Assembly (NCBI GenBank): GCA_904419545.1
Contig: CAJFRY010000017.1
Location: forward strand, 16,608-80,607
Direction: 5' to 3'
DNA from: Candidatus Woodwardiibium gallinarum
GTDB taxonomy: Bacteria; Bacillota; Clostridia; Oscillospirales; CAG-382
DNA: 64,000 nucleotides
Of this stretch, positions 53,599-61,709 are shown piece by piece (positions within the stretch are counted from its first letter, which is position 1; the number at the start of each line of letters is the position of its first letter). The translations under genes were made by a program, and so were the position numbers. The notes below the pieces were generated by a model. That model did not search any database. It was not told the origin of the DNA and saw nothing but the letters and a program-made list of their open reading frames with translations.

Positions 53599-54588
53599 CT
53601 ACTTGATCTTGACGCGAGGATCGACGACGATGTACAGCAGGTCGGACAGCAGAATGCCGAACACCGTCAGAACCGCAATGAACATATTATAGCCCATTAC
53701 GAACGGGATATCGGCCTGGATAACCGCTTTATACGCCACATAGCCGATGCCGTCAAGCGCAAAAACGCTCTCGGTAATCATCGCACCGCCGAACAGGCTG
53801 GGGATGATGCCCGCAACCATCGTCACCAGCGGAATGAGCGTATTACGAAACGCATGCTTATAGATCACCGTATGTTCAGACAAACCCTTAGCCCGCGCAG
53901 TACGGATGTACTCCGAATTCATCACCTCGAGCATATTCGTGCGGGTGTAGCGCATCATACCGCCGATGGAGAGGATCACGAGCGTGACCATCGGCAGCAC
54001 GAGGTGCTTGCAAAGATCCACGAATGCCGGCCAGCCGGTCAGAATCTGGGTGGCATCGCGAAGGCCCATCAGTGGCAGCCAACCCAATTCGATAGAAAAT
54101 ACCCGCATCAGCAGCGCACCAAGGAAGAAGGATGGCAGGGATATCCCCATCATCGCCAGCACGGTAACAGTATAATCGGCTATTCCGTACTGCTTGGTCG
54201 CCGCGTAAATGCCCAGCGGAATGGAGATGATAATCTGGAAAAACAGCGCCACAAGTGATATACCGAACGATATCCACATATACTTCGAAATCACCTGCGC
54301 CACAGGCTGTCCGTAGATGAACGATATGCCCAAATCGCCTTGAATAAGGTTGCCGAGCCACTCAAAATAGCCCTTGACCAGACCGCCGAATGACGAGTCT
54401 CCGATGCCGTACAGGTCTTTCATCCGCTGCACATCCTCTTGCGTCAGCAAGCCCTGCTGGACCTGCGCCGCCGTCTGGTTATCAATGTAATCGGCGGGCA
54501 TGTTGCGCACGAGGAAATATATGATAATCGAAGTGCCGAAAAGTATGAGGATCGCCAGAAGGATCCGCTTGATGATGTATTTTGCCAT
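53599..54588 (-). CDS. oppB: Oligopeptide ABC transporter permease OppB
   Basis: 329 residues, six helices. N-terminal IIKRILLAILILFGTSIIIY and the EAA loop RTARAKGLSEHTVIYKHAFR are diagnostic of OppB/DppB. Ends DLLYIVVDPRVKI, as usual. A 200-nt gap with two inverted repeats separates it from the substrate-binding protein gene, which precedes it in the operon. GGGAGAG site. Confidence 0.93.
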   Translation of the reverse strand: MAKYIIKRILLAILILFGTSIIIYFLVRNMPADYIDNQTAAQVQQGLLTQEDVQRMKDLYGIGDSSFGGLVKGYFEWLGNLIQGDLGISFIYGQPVAQVISKYMWISFGISLVALFFQIIISIPLGIYAATKQYGIADYTVTVLAMMGISLPSFFLGALLMRVFSIELGWLPLMGLRDATQILTGWPAFVDLCKHLVLPMVTLVILSIGGMMRYTRTNMLEVMNSEYIRTARAKGLSEHTVIYKHAFRNTLIPLVTMVAGIIPSLFGGAMITESVFALDGIGYVAYKAVIQADIPFVMGYNMFIAVLTVFGILLSDLLYIVVDPRVKIK

Positions 54589-54614
54589 CTTCGCTGTCTC
54601 TCCCTGAAAAAATA

Positions 54615-54689
54615 GATGATGAACGCCGCCGGACGCGCGTCTATTTCAAGCGACGGCGCAGCTTTTTCGAAACGCCGGCGTTCATCATC
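54615..54689. repeat. 14-bp inverted repeat with 47-nt loop, oppA-oppB spacer
   Basis: GATGATGAACGCCG (54615-54628) and its exact complement (54676-54689). Just before oppB; may fold in the mRNA as a stabilising or translation-controlling stem. Confidence 0.5.
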
Positions 54690-54732
54690 CATCTTTAATT
54701 CAAATGCTTGTCCGAAGGCGGAAAGGGGATAT

Positions 54733-54767
54733 CCGCATGGGGCAGCAAGAGCTGCTCCCCCATGCGG
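54733..54767 (-). terminator. Intercistronic hairpin after oppA
   Basis: CCGCATGGGGCAGC pairs with GCTGCTCCCCCATGCGG through one small bulge, 22 nt after the oppA stop. There is no strong T-run, so it more likely attenuates or protects oppA mRNA, allowing more binding protein than permease. Confidence 0.5.
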
Positions 54768-54788
54768 CATTCTCCGATACAGGAATAC

Positions 54789-57197
54789 TTACTTCAGGCT
54801 GACGTTCCAGATCTCGGCAATCGGTCCCTTATAAGGGGTGATATTCTGGAAGAACGTGGAATCATCGAGCACATCGCTGTTGTATGCGTACATATTCTTG
54901 CGCTGATAGGTCGGAATTTCCACAGCCATTTCCATCACAAGATCACACGCCTCAGCGTAAACCGGCTTTCGTTCGGCTACATTCAGCGAATTGCGGCCCT
55001 GTTCGATCAGCTCGTTCAATCTGGTGAGGATTTCCTTTTCTTCAGCACTGCCGTCGGTAAACTTATAGTACAGCCCGAAAGCCTTCGGTGAACCGGCGGT
55101 ATTCTTGGACGGATCGGAGCAGTAGATCTGATGCATATCCGGATCGATGGTCGAACTCCATGCAGCAGCCCAAACGGCTATGGTGTCGGTTTCCAGCTTA
55201 TTAAGAACATTGGCGTCTACATCAATGATTATCTCCACGCCGATCTTTGCCAGTGTAGCCTGTGCCTCGGTAAACACGGCGCCGGCCGGATGCGTTGCAG
55301 CCTCCGACGGGAGAGTGAAGGTAAAGGTGACCGGACTACCGTCCTTATTGACGATTTTCCCGTCAACCTCCTTATAATTGTCGGACATCAGGAACATTTC
55401 CTTCGATTTTTCTCCAGTACCGTCAAAAGGATACATATCCTCCGCGTCCTGCGGATACGCCCACGAAACCTTCGACATAGGTCTGTAAATGACCTCCGCC
55501 AAGCCGCCGGGATACATATCGAGCGTCAGCTCAACATTCATCGCGTAAGCAAGCGCTCTTCTTGCATACAGATCGGGTATGAGCTTGGCATTGATGCCGA
55601 TATAGCCATAGCCGAGATTATCGACGAGCACATGGCTGATATTCGTTCCGGAGAGCTTATTGATGTTCTCGGTGCCGGCCTGCGGATCGGAATAGTGAAC
55701 CTCGCCGTTAAGAAGGTTGTCGATCTCCGACCCCATTGTAATGGTCTTATAGCGAAGATACTTGATATTCGGCGCGCCGAGCATAAAGTTATCGTTCGCC
55801 ACAAAGTAAACGATGCCATCCGAATAGAACTTGGAGAAATCGGTCGTCACATTGCCGGCGCTGTCGCAGGCGACATAGGGACCGGCGCCCATCGGGACAA
55901 CGTTCTTTTTGATATGCTCCTGGAACTCGGTGCTGTTGAACTCTACGCCGAAATTCTCCTTGCCGTCCGCCGCGGCGGTCAGCTCAGGAGTAGAATAGTA
56001 ATGCATCGGCGCAATTTGAATTGAAAAATTCCAGATAGCCTTGGGATCAACGCCATTAAGGACGACAGTCAGTCTCTCGCGGGTGACGCCGTCGGTTTCT
56101 ACCGTGTCCAGCGTAATGCCGGAGATGGATTTAACCGTTCCCTTGTTCTCTTCAAGATAGGCAGCGGCAATCTCCTTTTTCAGCGCAGCGGCGAGCTGGC
56201 TGACACCGGCGTCGGTATCGGTGACAACATCGTAGCCATAGGCTTCATCATACTCGGCAACGGTCATATTGGCGTTGACGTAAGCATAGGCAAGATCGAT
56301 GCATTCTTCTTCGGTATAGCTTTCGAGCTTGGATACATCGACGTTGCTGCCCTCTGCGGCGACCCAAGCACCGTCGGTATATTCAATAAGCCCCATATAG
56401 CTGAGAAGAATGGTCTTGGAATACTTTTCCGCATAATCGTCAGGCTGTGCCAGTGCAAAATCAGCAGGCGTATAGCCCGAAGAAATCAGAACGCCGCTGT
56501 CGGCAGCGATGCAGGCCTTAACCAGCTCCCAGGCGAGCGCAACATCGGCCTCGGTGCCGGTACCGTCGATGACAGCCTGCACACGCTCCTGCGCCGCTGC
56601 GGCAAACTCGGCATCCTTACCCGCGGCAGCATCATCACCCAGCACCTGATTGCGGTAAGAGGTCAGCCCCTGAATGTCCATAGAATACAACGTACCGGAA
56701 CCGCTATAGGCGGGATCCAGATACTCATAAAGCGTGAACAGCAGGTCCTTGCCGGTGACAGGCGTGCCGTCGCTGAAGGTCAGGCCGTTCTTGAGAATGA
56801 ATTGGTAAGTGGATGTGGACTGGTCCTCTGCCACCGTCATCGTGTAGGAGAGCGCATAGGTGTTCTCGTTCAGACCCGCTACCGGCTCGGCATTCTCATT
56901 CGAGGTGATAAGCGTTAGCTGCGTCATTTCAACGATGGCATCGTCGTAGCCGCTCGTCGCGTAGAACGGGTTGAACTTACCGTCCAACTGCAAAGTACTG
57001 ATGACGAAAGGATTGGTGGCATTGCTGCCGGTTCTCGACGACGCGTCGCGTCTGTCAGAGGGAACGTCAGCGCCCCCCCCGGATCCGGACTCCGACGGCG
57101 CGGCGGACGGATCGTTCTCCGTTTTTGCGCAGGCCGCAGCGGCGACCAGCAGCAGAAGACAGAGCAAAAGAGCCAAAATTCTCTTGACTGCTTTCAT
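54789..57197 (-). CDS. oppA: Oversized peptide-binding lipoprotein (OppA-like)
   Basis: 802 residues, against about 520-600 for common SBP_bac_5 proteins. Lipobox VAAAAC. A Ser/Gly/Asp-rich linker follows. Conserved domain pieces are YQFILKNGLTFSDGTPVTGK, LLFTLYEYL, YARRALAYAMNVELTLDMYP and a late IYCSDPSKN. An extra segment of about 170 residues lies between about 190 and 360 and includes long acidic helices (LESYTEEECIDLAYAYVNAN). It captures peptides for OppBCDF. AGGAGGT site at ATG 57197. First transporter gene; a lipoprotein gene lies 52 nt upstream on the same strand. Confidence 0.9.
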   Translation of the reverse strand: MKAVKRILALLLCLLLLVAAAACAKTENDPSAAPSESGSGGGADVPSDRRDASSRTGSNATNPFVISTLQLDGKFNPFYATSGYDDAIVEMTQLTLITSNENAEPVAGLNENTYALSYTMTVAEDQSTSTYQFILKNGLTFSDGTPVTGKDLLFTLYEYLDPAYSGSGTLYSMDIQGLTSYRNQVLGDDAAAGKDAEFAAAAQERVQAVIDGTGTEADVALAWELVKACIAADSGVLISSGYTPADFALAQPDDYAEKYSKTILLSYMGLIEYTDGAWVAAEGSNVDVSKLESYTEEECIDLAYAYVNANMTVAEYDEAYGYDVVTDTDAGVSQLAAALKKEIAAAYLEENKGTVKSISGITLDTVETDGVTRERLTVVLNGVDPKAIWNFSIQIAPMHYYSTPELTAAADGKENFGVEFNSTEFQEHIKKNVVPMGAGPYVACDSAGNVTTDFSKFYSDGIVYFVANDNFMLGAPNIKYLRYKTITMGSEIDNLLNGEVHYSDPQAGTENINKLSGTNISHVLVDNLGYGYIGINAKLIPDLYARRALAYAMNVELTLDMYPGGLAEVIYRPMSKVSWAYPQDAEDMYPFDGTGEKSKEMFLMSDNYKEVDGKIVNKDGSPVTFTFTLPSEAATHPAGAVFTEAQATLAKIGVEIIIDVDANVLNKLETDTIAVWAAAWSSTIDPDMHQIYCSDPSKNTAGSPKAFGLYYKFTDGSAEEKEILTRLNELIEQGRNSLNVAERKPVYAEACDLVMEMAVEIPTYQRKNMYAYNSDVLDDSTFFQNITPYKGPIAEIWNVSLK

Positions 57198-57249
57198 ACG
57201 TTTACCTCCTGAAAAAATTTTTCAGTTTTCTATCAATAAAGCGGCAATT

Positions 57250-58518
57250 TCAGCCGTTTATTGTCAGTTTTCCGTCAGCGACGGTCAGCCTCTCGGTATT
57301 CAGGGCATCGAACGCGCAGTTCTCAAAGATGCAGCTCCCGTCGTCGAAAGCAGCGCCGGCGGCAAATACAGGCACATCCAGTTCGGCGGTAGAGACGGCG
57401 GAAACATTCCGCACGGCACAGCCGGAAAACACCGTATTCTTCGCGCGTCCGCCGAACGCGCCCACACAGATGGCCACGTTTGTGCCGGAGGCGATTTCCA
57501 GCGTCACGTTATACAACGTAATGTTTTCGAACCGCGCGCCGTCCAGCGACCCGAATAGGCCGAAGGATTTTTCCGGTGCGGTCGCCGCCGCGATGCCGCC
57601 GACGCGGTTCGAAGCACTGACCGTCATATTCCGGATCGAATACCCGGCAGAGATGAATTCTCCCGTAAAAACGGCAGGGTTTCCGTCGGCATCCCGCAGG
57701 GCGGTCCAATCGATACCGGCAAGATCAATATCGTTTGCAAGTATATATTTTCCCGAAAAATCGGTAATTTTCGAGAGCGCATCCGCACCTTTGATACGGG
57801 TATAATTCCCCTCGATGAATTTGCAGTAAATGTTGATGACATTGCTGCCGCTTTTTTCCATCAGTTCGCCGATGGTGGGCGAATCGGCCTCCCAGCGCGC
57901 CTGCTCGGTGCAAGCGGCGTCGTAGTAGTAGTCCAGCAGCGACCAGCCGGCCTTTTTCGGTTCGGTCGTGGTGGGACGCGAAAGGCGGGCGGAATCATCG
58001 CTGTTTGTCCAGGTCAGCAGCGCTTCAGACGGATTGTCCGCATCGACGAAACGGATGGTGGGCGGGTCGGACCAATGTGCATAAAGCGTAAGCGTGTGCA
58101 GAGTGACGTCCCCGCGCTCGCTGGGAACGGTATTCGACGCATTCAGGCGGTCGTTGTCGAAATCCCAGCGATACTGCTCGTCAAACACATAGACAGGATT
58201 CTCCTCAGTACCGGTATTTTCCACCTGCGTATACCAGCCGAGAACAACCTGATTGCCGTTGACCGGCTCAATAAGCATGCCAGACTGCCCCGAGGGCTTT
58301 TTGACAAGTGAATTCTCTTTATAATATGCCACGCGCGTGGGCAACGTATTGATCGTTCCGCCGAGCGCGTCATATGTCACTTCATAGACAAAGTCGGGAT
58401 CCGCGACCCACGGGTCGGTAAACGAATCCGAACCGACACTGCAGCCTGCCAGCACGGGCAGCAGGAACGCCGCCGCCAGCACGAGCAGGAACGCTTTCTG
58501 TCTTTTCCATTTCTTCAT
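57250..58518 (-). CDS. Lipoprotein with Listeria-Bacteroides (InlB B) and GLUG-like repeats
   Basis: 422 residues. Lipobox VLAGC after a signal peptide. An N-terminal YEVTYDALGGTINTLPTRVA segment, LTLYAHW and a second similar unit (KAGWSLLDYYYDAACTEQ) match InlB B-type repeats. The C-terminal half (ILANDIDLAGIDWTALRD, then SFGLFGSLDGARFENITLYN) is a GLUG-type beta-helix. Likely surface-exposed and adhesive or sugar-binding. It is 52 nt upstream of oppA and has the promoter at 58602, so it probably leads the opp transcript. Confidence 0.8.
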   Translation of the reverse strand: MKKWKRQKAFLLVLAAAFLLPVLAGCSVGSDSFTDPWVADPDFVYEVTYDALGGTINTLPTRVAYYKENSLVKKPSGQSGMLIEPVNGNQVVLGWYTQVENTGTEENPVYVFDEQYRWDFDNDRLNASNTVPSERGDVTLHTLTLYAHWSDPPTIRFVDADNPSEALLTWTNSDDSARLSRPTTTEPKKAGWSLLDYYYDAACTEQARWEADSPTIGELMEKSGSNVINIYCKFIEGNYTRIKGADALSKITDFSGKYILANDIDLAGIDWTALRDADGNPAVFTGEFISAGYSIRNMTVSASNRVGGIAAATAPEKSFGLFGSLDGARFENITLYNVTLEIASGTNVAICVGAFGGRAKNTVFSGCAVRNVSAVSTAELDVPVFAAGAAFDDGSCIFENCAFDALNTERLTVADGKLTING

Positions 58519-58601
58519 AACGACCCCTGCCTATCCGAAATGCTCCGTGTTTGAAAAACGGAGCTTAACAAATCTTTACATTTTGCATACGCGTTTCATG
58601 T

Positions 58602-58630
58602 ATTTTAGCACAACAGGCAACGCTTGTCAA
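58602..58630 (-). promoter_or_regulatory. Promoter of the lipoprotein-opp operon
   Basis: TTGACA (58630-58625), 17-nt spacer, TAAAAT (58607-58602), minus strand, 84 nt before the lipoprotein ATG. The remaining interval to 58867 shows no gene. Confidence 0.8.
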
Positions 58631-58867
58631 TTTCCAATTGAAATTTGAGCGCATGCGTAGGTTTTCACACACTGTTGTGCATTTATTTTGTATAAATTGC
58701 GCGTAAAAAGTGAAAAAAGGCAACTTTTTCTCCCTATCCCTGCGTACAATACAATCTCCGAGGCTGCCGCTCGGCAAACCCTGCGGATTTTCGGAAAAGC
58801 AGTCATGAAAAGGCGAATTTTTATGCCGGACGACAATAGGACGACTCGAATTCAGCAAGAAACGATC

Positions 58868-58898
58868 AAGGGGAAAACCGCAACCCGGTTTTCCCCTT
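58868..58898. terminator. 13-bp hairpin downstream of a lipoprotein gene
   Basis: AAGGGGAAAACCG / CGGTTTTCCCCTT with loop CAACC. No T-run on either side; could still end the minus-strand transcript 39 nt after the stop at 58938. Confidence 0.55.
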
Positions 58899-58937
58899 AA
58901 TCATAGGCATTTAGTAAAAATGAGTCCTTAACTGCGG

Positions 58938-60254
58938 TCACGGCACCGAATAAGGTCCGACACTGAGATAAAAGCCGATCAGCGGATAAACGCCATCGCT
59001 GTTCTCCGCCGTTCCAAAGCTCGCCCCGGCATAAATGATATCCTCTTGTCCGGCGAATCGGATTTCCGCCATCAGATACGCGCCGTCCCCGCCCAAATCG
59101 ACGGTCTCCCAGTAAGCGATCCCCGGCATCGAAACGTAACGGGCGTTTTTCAGCAGCCACGCCATGTATTTATTGCCGCTTTGCTCCGTCAACGGTTTTT
59201 CATAGTCTTGACAAGGCTCATAATCCGATTCGAGGGTATCAATAAGCGCGACCGCCTCTTCATACTTTTCCTCGCCGATAACGGCTTCTATTCCCGAACG
59301 GTCGCCGATCCGCAGTGCGTCGAAGAACGGATCCAGCACCCGCATCATCCGGTCAACCACATATCCGCTTGAAAGGTTCTCCGCGCTCGGCTTCGGATGC
59401 TCGGGTTCCTCCGACAGCTCGCCTTCGGACGAGACGCGCACGCTGAACGTTCCGCCGTCGGTTCCGACGATATGCAGCAGGTTCGTGCCGTCCGCATAGC
59501 CGGTCGAATCCCGGCAGACCTCGACGGACGCATAGCGCTCCGAGACCCGCTCGCCCGTCCCGTCAAGGAGATACGCCTCATCCCCGCTTACTGCAGCGGC
59601 GATGCGCGGCGCAGACGAGATCAGCTCGAGCCGTTCGTATTCCCCGAAGGGCAAAATCTCTTCGCCCTCCGCGTCCAGCAGCGCGCAGGGACGCTCCTGC
59701 GTCAGCTCGGCCGTTTTGCCGTCCCGGCCGGTGACGCTTGCCGGGCTTCCGTCGGTGAACAGCGTGACGACGGCATTGCCGTCGTTTTTCGCAACGCCGT
59801 AGACATAAGTCCCCTCGCCCAAGGTGTACAGGCAGGTCTCGCCCCACCAGAGCTTCCAACGCTCGTTGTCCGTGTATGGATTTTCGACCGTCACCGTAAT
59901 CGGCGACGCCTTTTCCCAGATCGCAAACGGCTCGTCAAGCTGCGAGGCCAGAAAGTCGGGGTCGGCATAATCTATGCTGTCCTCCGAGGAAGCGTCGCTT
60001 GTGTCGGAGGAGGTGTCGCTCGCATCGGAGAAAGCATCGCTTGCGTCGGCGGACGGCGCGGCGCTGTTCTCTTCGGAAGCGTCGCTTTCCGCAGAGGGCA
60101 TATTCGACGAGACATCGCCGGAGGAAGCCGCAGCGAGGTCGGACGACTCGGACGAGATATCCGACGGCGCGGCGGGATTGCCGTCGCAGCCCGCAAAGAC
60201 CAAAGCCGCTGCAAGAAGCAAAAATAGAAACAGAACAAACAATCTTGTACGCAT
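58938..60254 (-). CDS. Ser/Asp/Ala-rich lipoprotein of unknown function
   Basis: 438 residues. Lipobox VFAGC, then about 75 residues of low-complexity Ser/Asp/Ala/Glu (SDASDTSSDTSDASSEDS) as a wall-spanning linker. The folded part looks like a WG/KWG-type beta structure (YVYGVAKNDGNAVVTLFTDG, ALLDAEGEEILPFGEYERLE) followed by a mixed C-terminal domain with YPLIGFYLSVGPYS. ATG 60254 has AAAGGCGG. No enzymatic motif is recognised. Confidence 0.75.
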   Translation of the reverse strand: MRTRLFVLFLFLLLAAALVFAGCDGNPAAPSDISSESSDLAAASSGDVSSNMPSAESDASEENSAAPSADASDAFSDASDTSSDTSDASSEDSIDYADPDFLASQLDEPFAIWEKASPITVTVENPYTDNERWKLWWGETCLYTLGEGTYVYGVAKNDGNAVVTLFTDGSPASVTGRDGKTAELTQERPCALLDAEGEEILPFGEYERLELISSAPRIAAAVSGDEAYLLDGTGERVSERYASVEVCRDSTGYADGTNLLHIVGTDGGTFSVRVSSEGELSEEPEHPKPSAENLSSGYVVDRMMRVLDPFFDALRIGDRSGIEAVIGEEKYEEAVALIDTLESDYEPCQDYEKPLTEQSGNKYMAWLLKNARYVSMPGIAYWETVDLGGDGAYLMAEIRFAGQEDIIYAGASFGTAENSDGVYPLIGFYLSVGPYSVP

Positions 60255-60273
60255 AATCGTTACCGCCTTTCCG

Positions 60274-60494
60274 TCAGGAATTAAGGTAATTGTCGATCGC
60301 GGCCGCCTCAGCAACTGCCAAAGCCTGCAAATTGCTGTCAATCATCAACCAACCGGCAACCGCCGGATTGGTGTGAAAGGAGTGTTCGACAATATAATAC
60401 AGAGGGCAATCCGTCTCGGCCGCAGCGCGCAAAACACCGTAGAAATTTTCCTTCAAACCCTGATCATTTGCGTTTGAATGCTTTTCCTTTTCAT
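60274..60494 (-). pseudogene. C-terminal remnant of an N-acetylmuramoyl-L-alanine amidase
   Basis: The frame reads HSNANDQGLKENFYGVLRAA, TDCPLYYIVEHSFHTNPAVA, GWLMIDSNLQALAVAEAAAI to 60274. HSNA and the EHSFHTN glutamate are catalytic motifs of amidase_3 enzymes. Everything before HSNA is missing. A good GGGGAACAATAATG start at 60494 lies in another frame and stops after 13 codons, suggesting an internal deletion that joined the gene's start to its end. The interval 60514-60696 holds no gene. Confidence 0.65.
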
Positions 60495-60696
60495 TATTGT
60501 TCCCCTTTCTGATCGTACGGTCTTCGGCGTCGGTGAAACCGATGCTTATGCTTGTTTCTATTCTATTGGATTTTAAAGAAATTGTCAATATACATATTTC
60601 ACTATATTTTCATTCACATTTTGTTATATATATACAAATATGGGCGTCAAATCAGACGCCCATATTGCTTTTATTGTACAATCAAGCGCAAACGAA

Positions 60697-61632
60697 TCAG
60701 CCGAAAAGCTCGTCCAGCAGCGCATAGATTTCCCCCAGCGCGGAAACGGTATTGATGCGGCTGCGGAAGGCAGCCGCGCCCGGCATTCCCTTGGTATACC
60801 ACGCGAGATGCTTGCGCGACTCGGGCAGCGCCCAAGCACCCTTAGTCTCAACCAGCCGCGTAAGATGTTCGCGGACGACGGCCTTCTTCTCTTCGTTGGT
60901 CGGCGGCGTGAAGGGGACACCCTCCCGCGCACAGGCAAGCTCGCGGAACACCCACGGATTCCCGAGCGCGCCGCGGCCGACCATCACCGCCGCGCAGCCG
61001 GTCAATTCGTACATCCGCGCGGCGGACGAAGCGTCGGTAACGTCGCCGTTGCCGACGACGGGGATGGAAACCGCCCGCACCACCTCGGCAATCCCGGCGA
61101 GGTCGGCCTTCCCGGCGTACATCTGGGCACGCGTGCGGCCATGCACAGTCAGGAAAGCAGCGCCGGCGCGCTCGACGGCCTCAGCCAGCGCGGGCGCGTT
61201 GCGCGACGCGTCATCTACGCCCAAGCGCATCTTCACGCCGACAGGGATATCGGTCGCACCGGCGACGGCGCGGACGATCTCGGCAGCTTTAGGGATGTCC
61301 TTCATCAGCGCGCTTCCCTCACCGTTGGCAAAGACCTTGTGCACGGGGCAGCCCATATTGATATCGATATACAGCGGGCGGTAGACGGCGACCCGCTCGG
61401 CAGCTTTTGCCATCACGTCAGGCTCGGAGCCGAAAAGCTGGATGCCGGCCGGCCGCTCGTCGTCGCGCAGGTATGCAAGCTCGGCCGACTTGCGGTCGCC
61501 GTAGAGCGTCGCCTTGGCCGAAACCATCTCCGAGCAGACGATATCCGCACCGAGGCGGCGGCAAATCACGCGGAAGGCATAATCTGCCGTACCGGCAAGC
61601 GGCGCAAGAAAAATCTTATTCCGGATGTCCAT
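60697..61632 (-). CDS. dusB: tRNA-dihydrouridine synthase, DusB type
   Basis: 311 residues. TIM barrel with FLAPLAGTADYAFRVICRRL, DINMGCPVHKVFANGEGSAL (catalytic Cys), VKMRLGVDD, LTVHGRTRAQMYAG, VVGNGDVTDASSAARMYELT and MVGRGALGNPWVF, all flavin- or substrate-site motifs of Dus enzymes. It reduces uridines in the tRNA D-loop using FMN and NADPH. GGAGGAAGG site at ATG 61632. Follows recG by 77 nt on the same strand; probably one transcript. Confidence 0.95.
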   Translation of the reverse strand: MDIRNKIFLAPLAGTADYAFRVICRRLGADIVCSEMVSAKATLYGDRKSAELAYLRDDERPAGIQLFGSEPDVMAKAAERVAVYRPLYIDINMGCPVHKVFANGEGSALMKDIPKAAEIVRAVAGATDIPVGVKMRLGVDDASRNAPALAEAVERAGAAFLTVHGRTRAQMYAGKADLAGIAEVVRAVSIPVVGNGDVTDASSAARMYELTGCAAVMVGRGALGNPWVFRELACAREGVPFTPPTNEEKKAVVREHLTRLVETKGAWALPESRKHLAWYTKGMPGAAAFRSRINTVSALGEIYALLDELFG

Positions 61633-61709
61633 AATCCCTTCCTCCAAAAATCGAAGCCGGAGCTGCCTATGCAAAACAACGGAACACCAGGCGCGAGGGA
61701 CGGCCTTTC

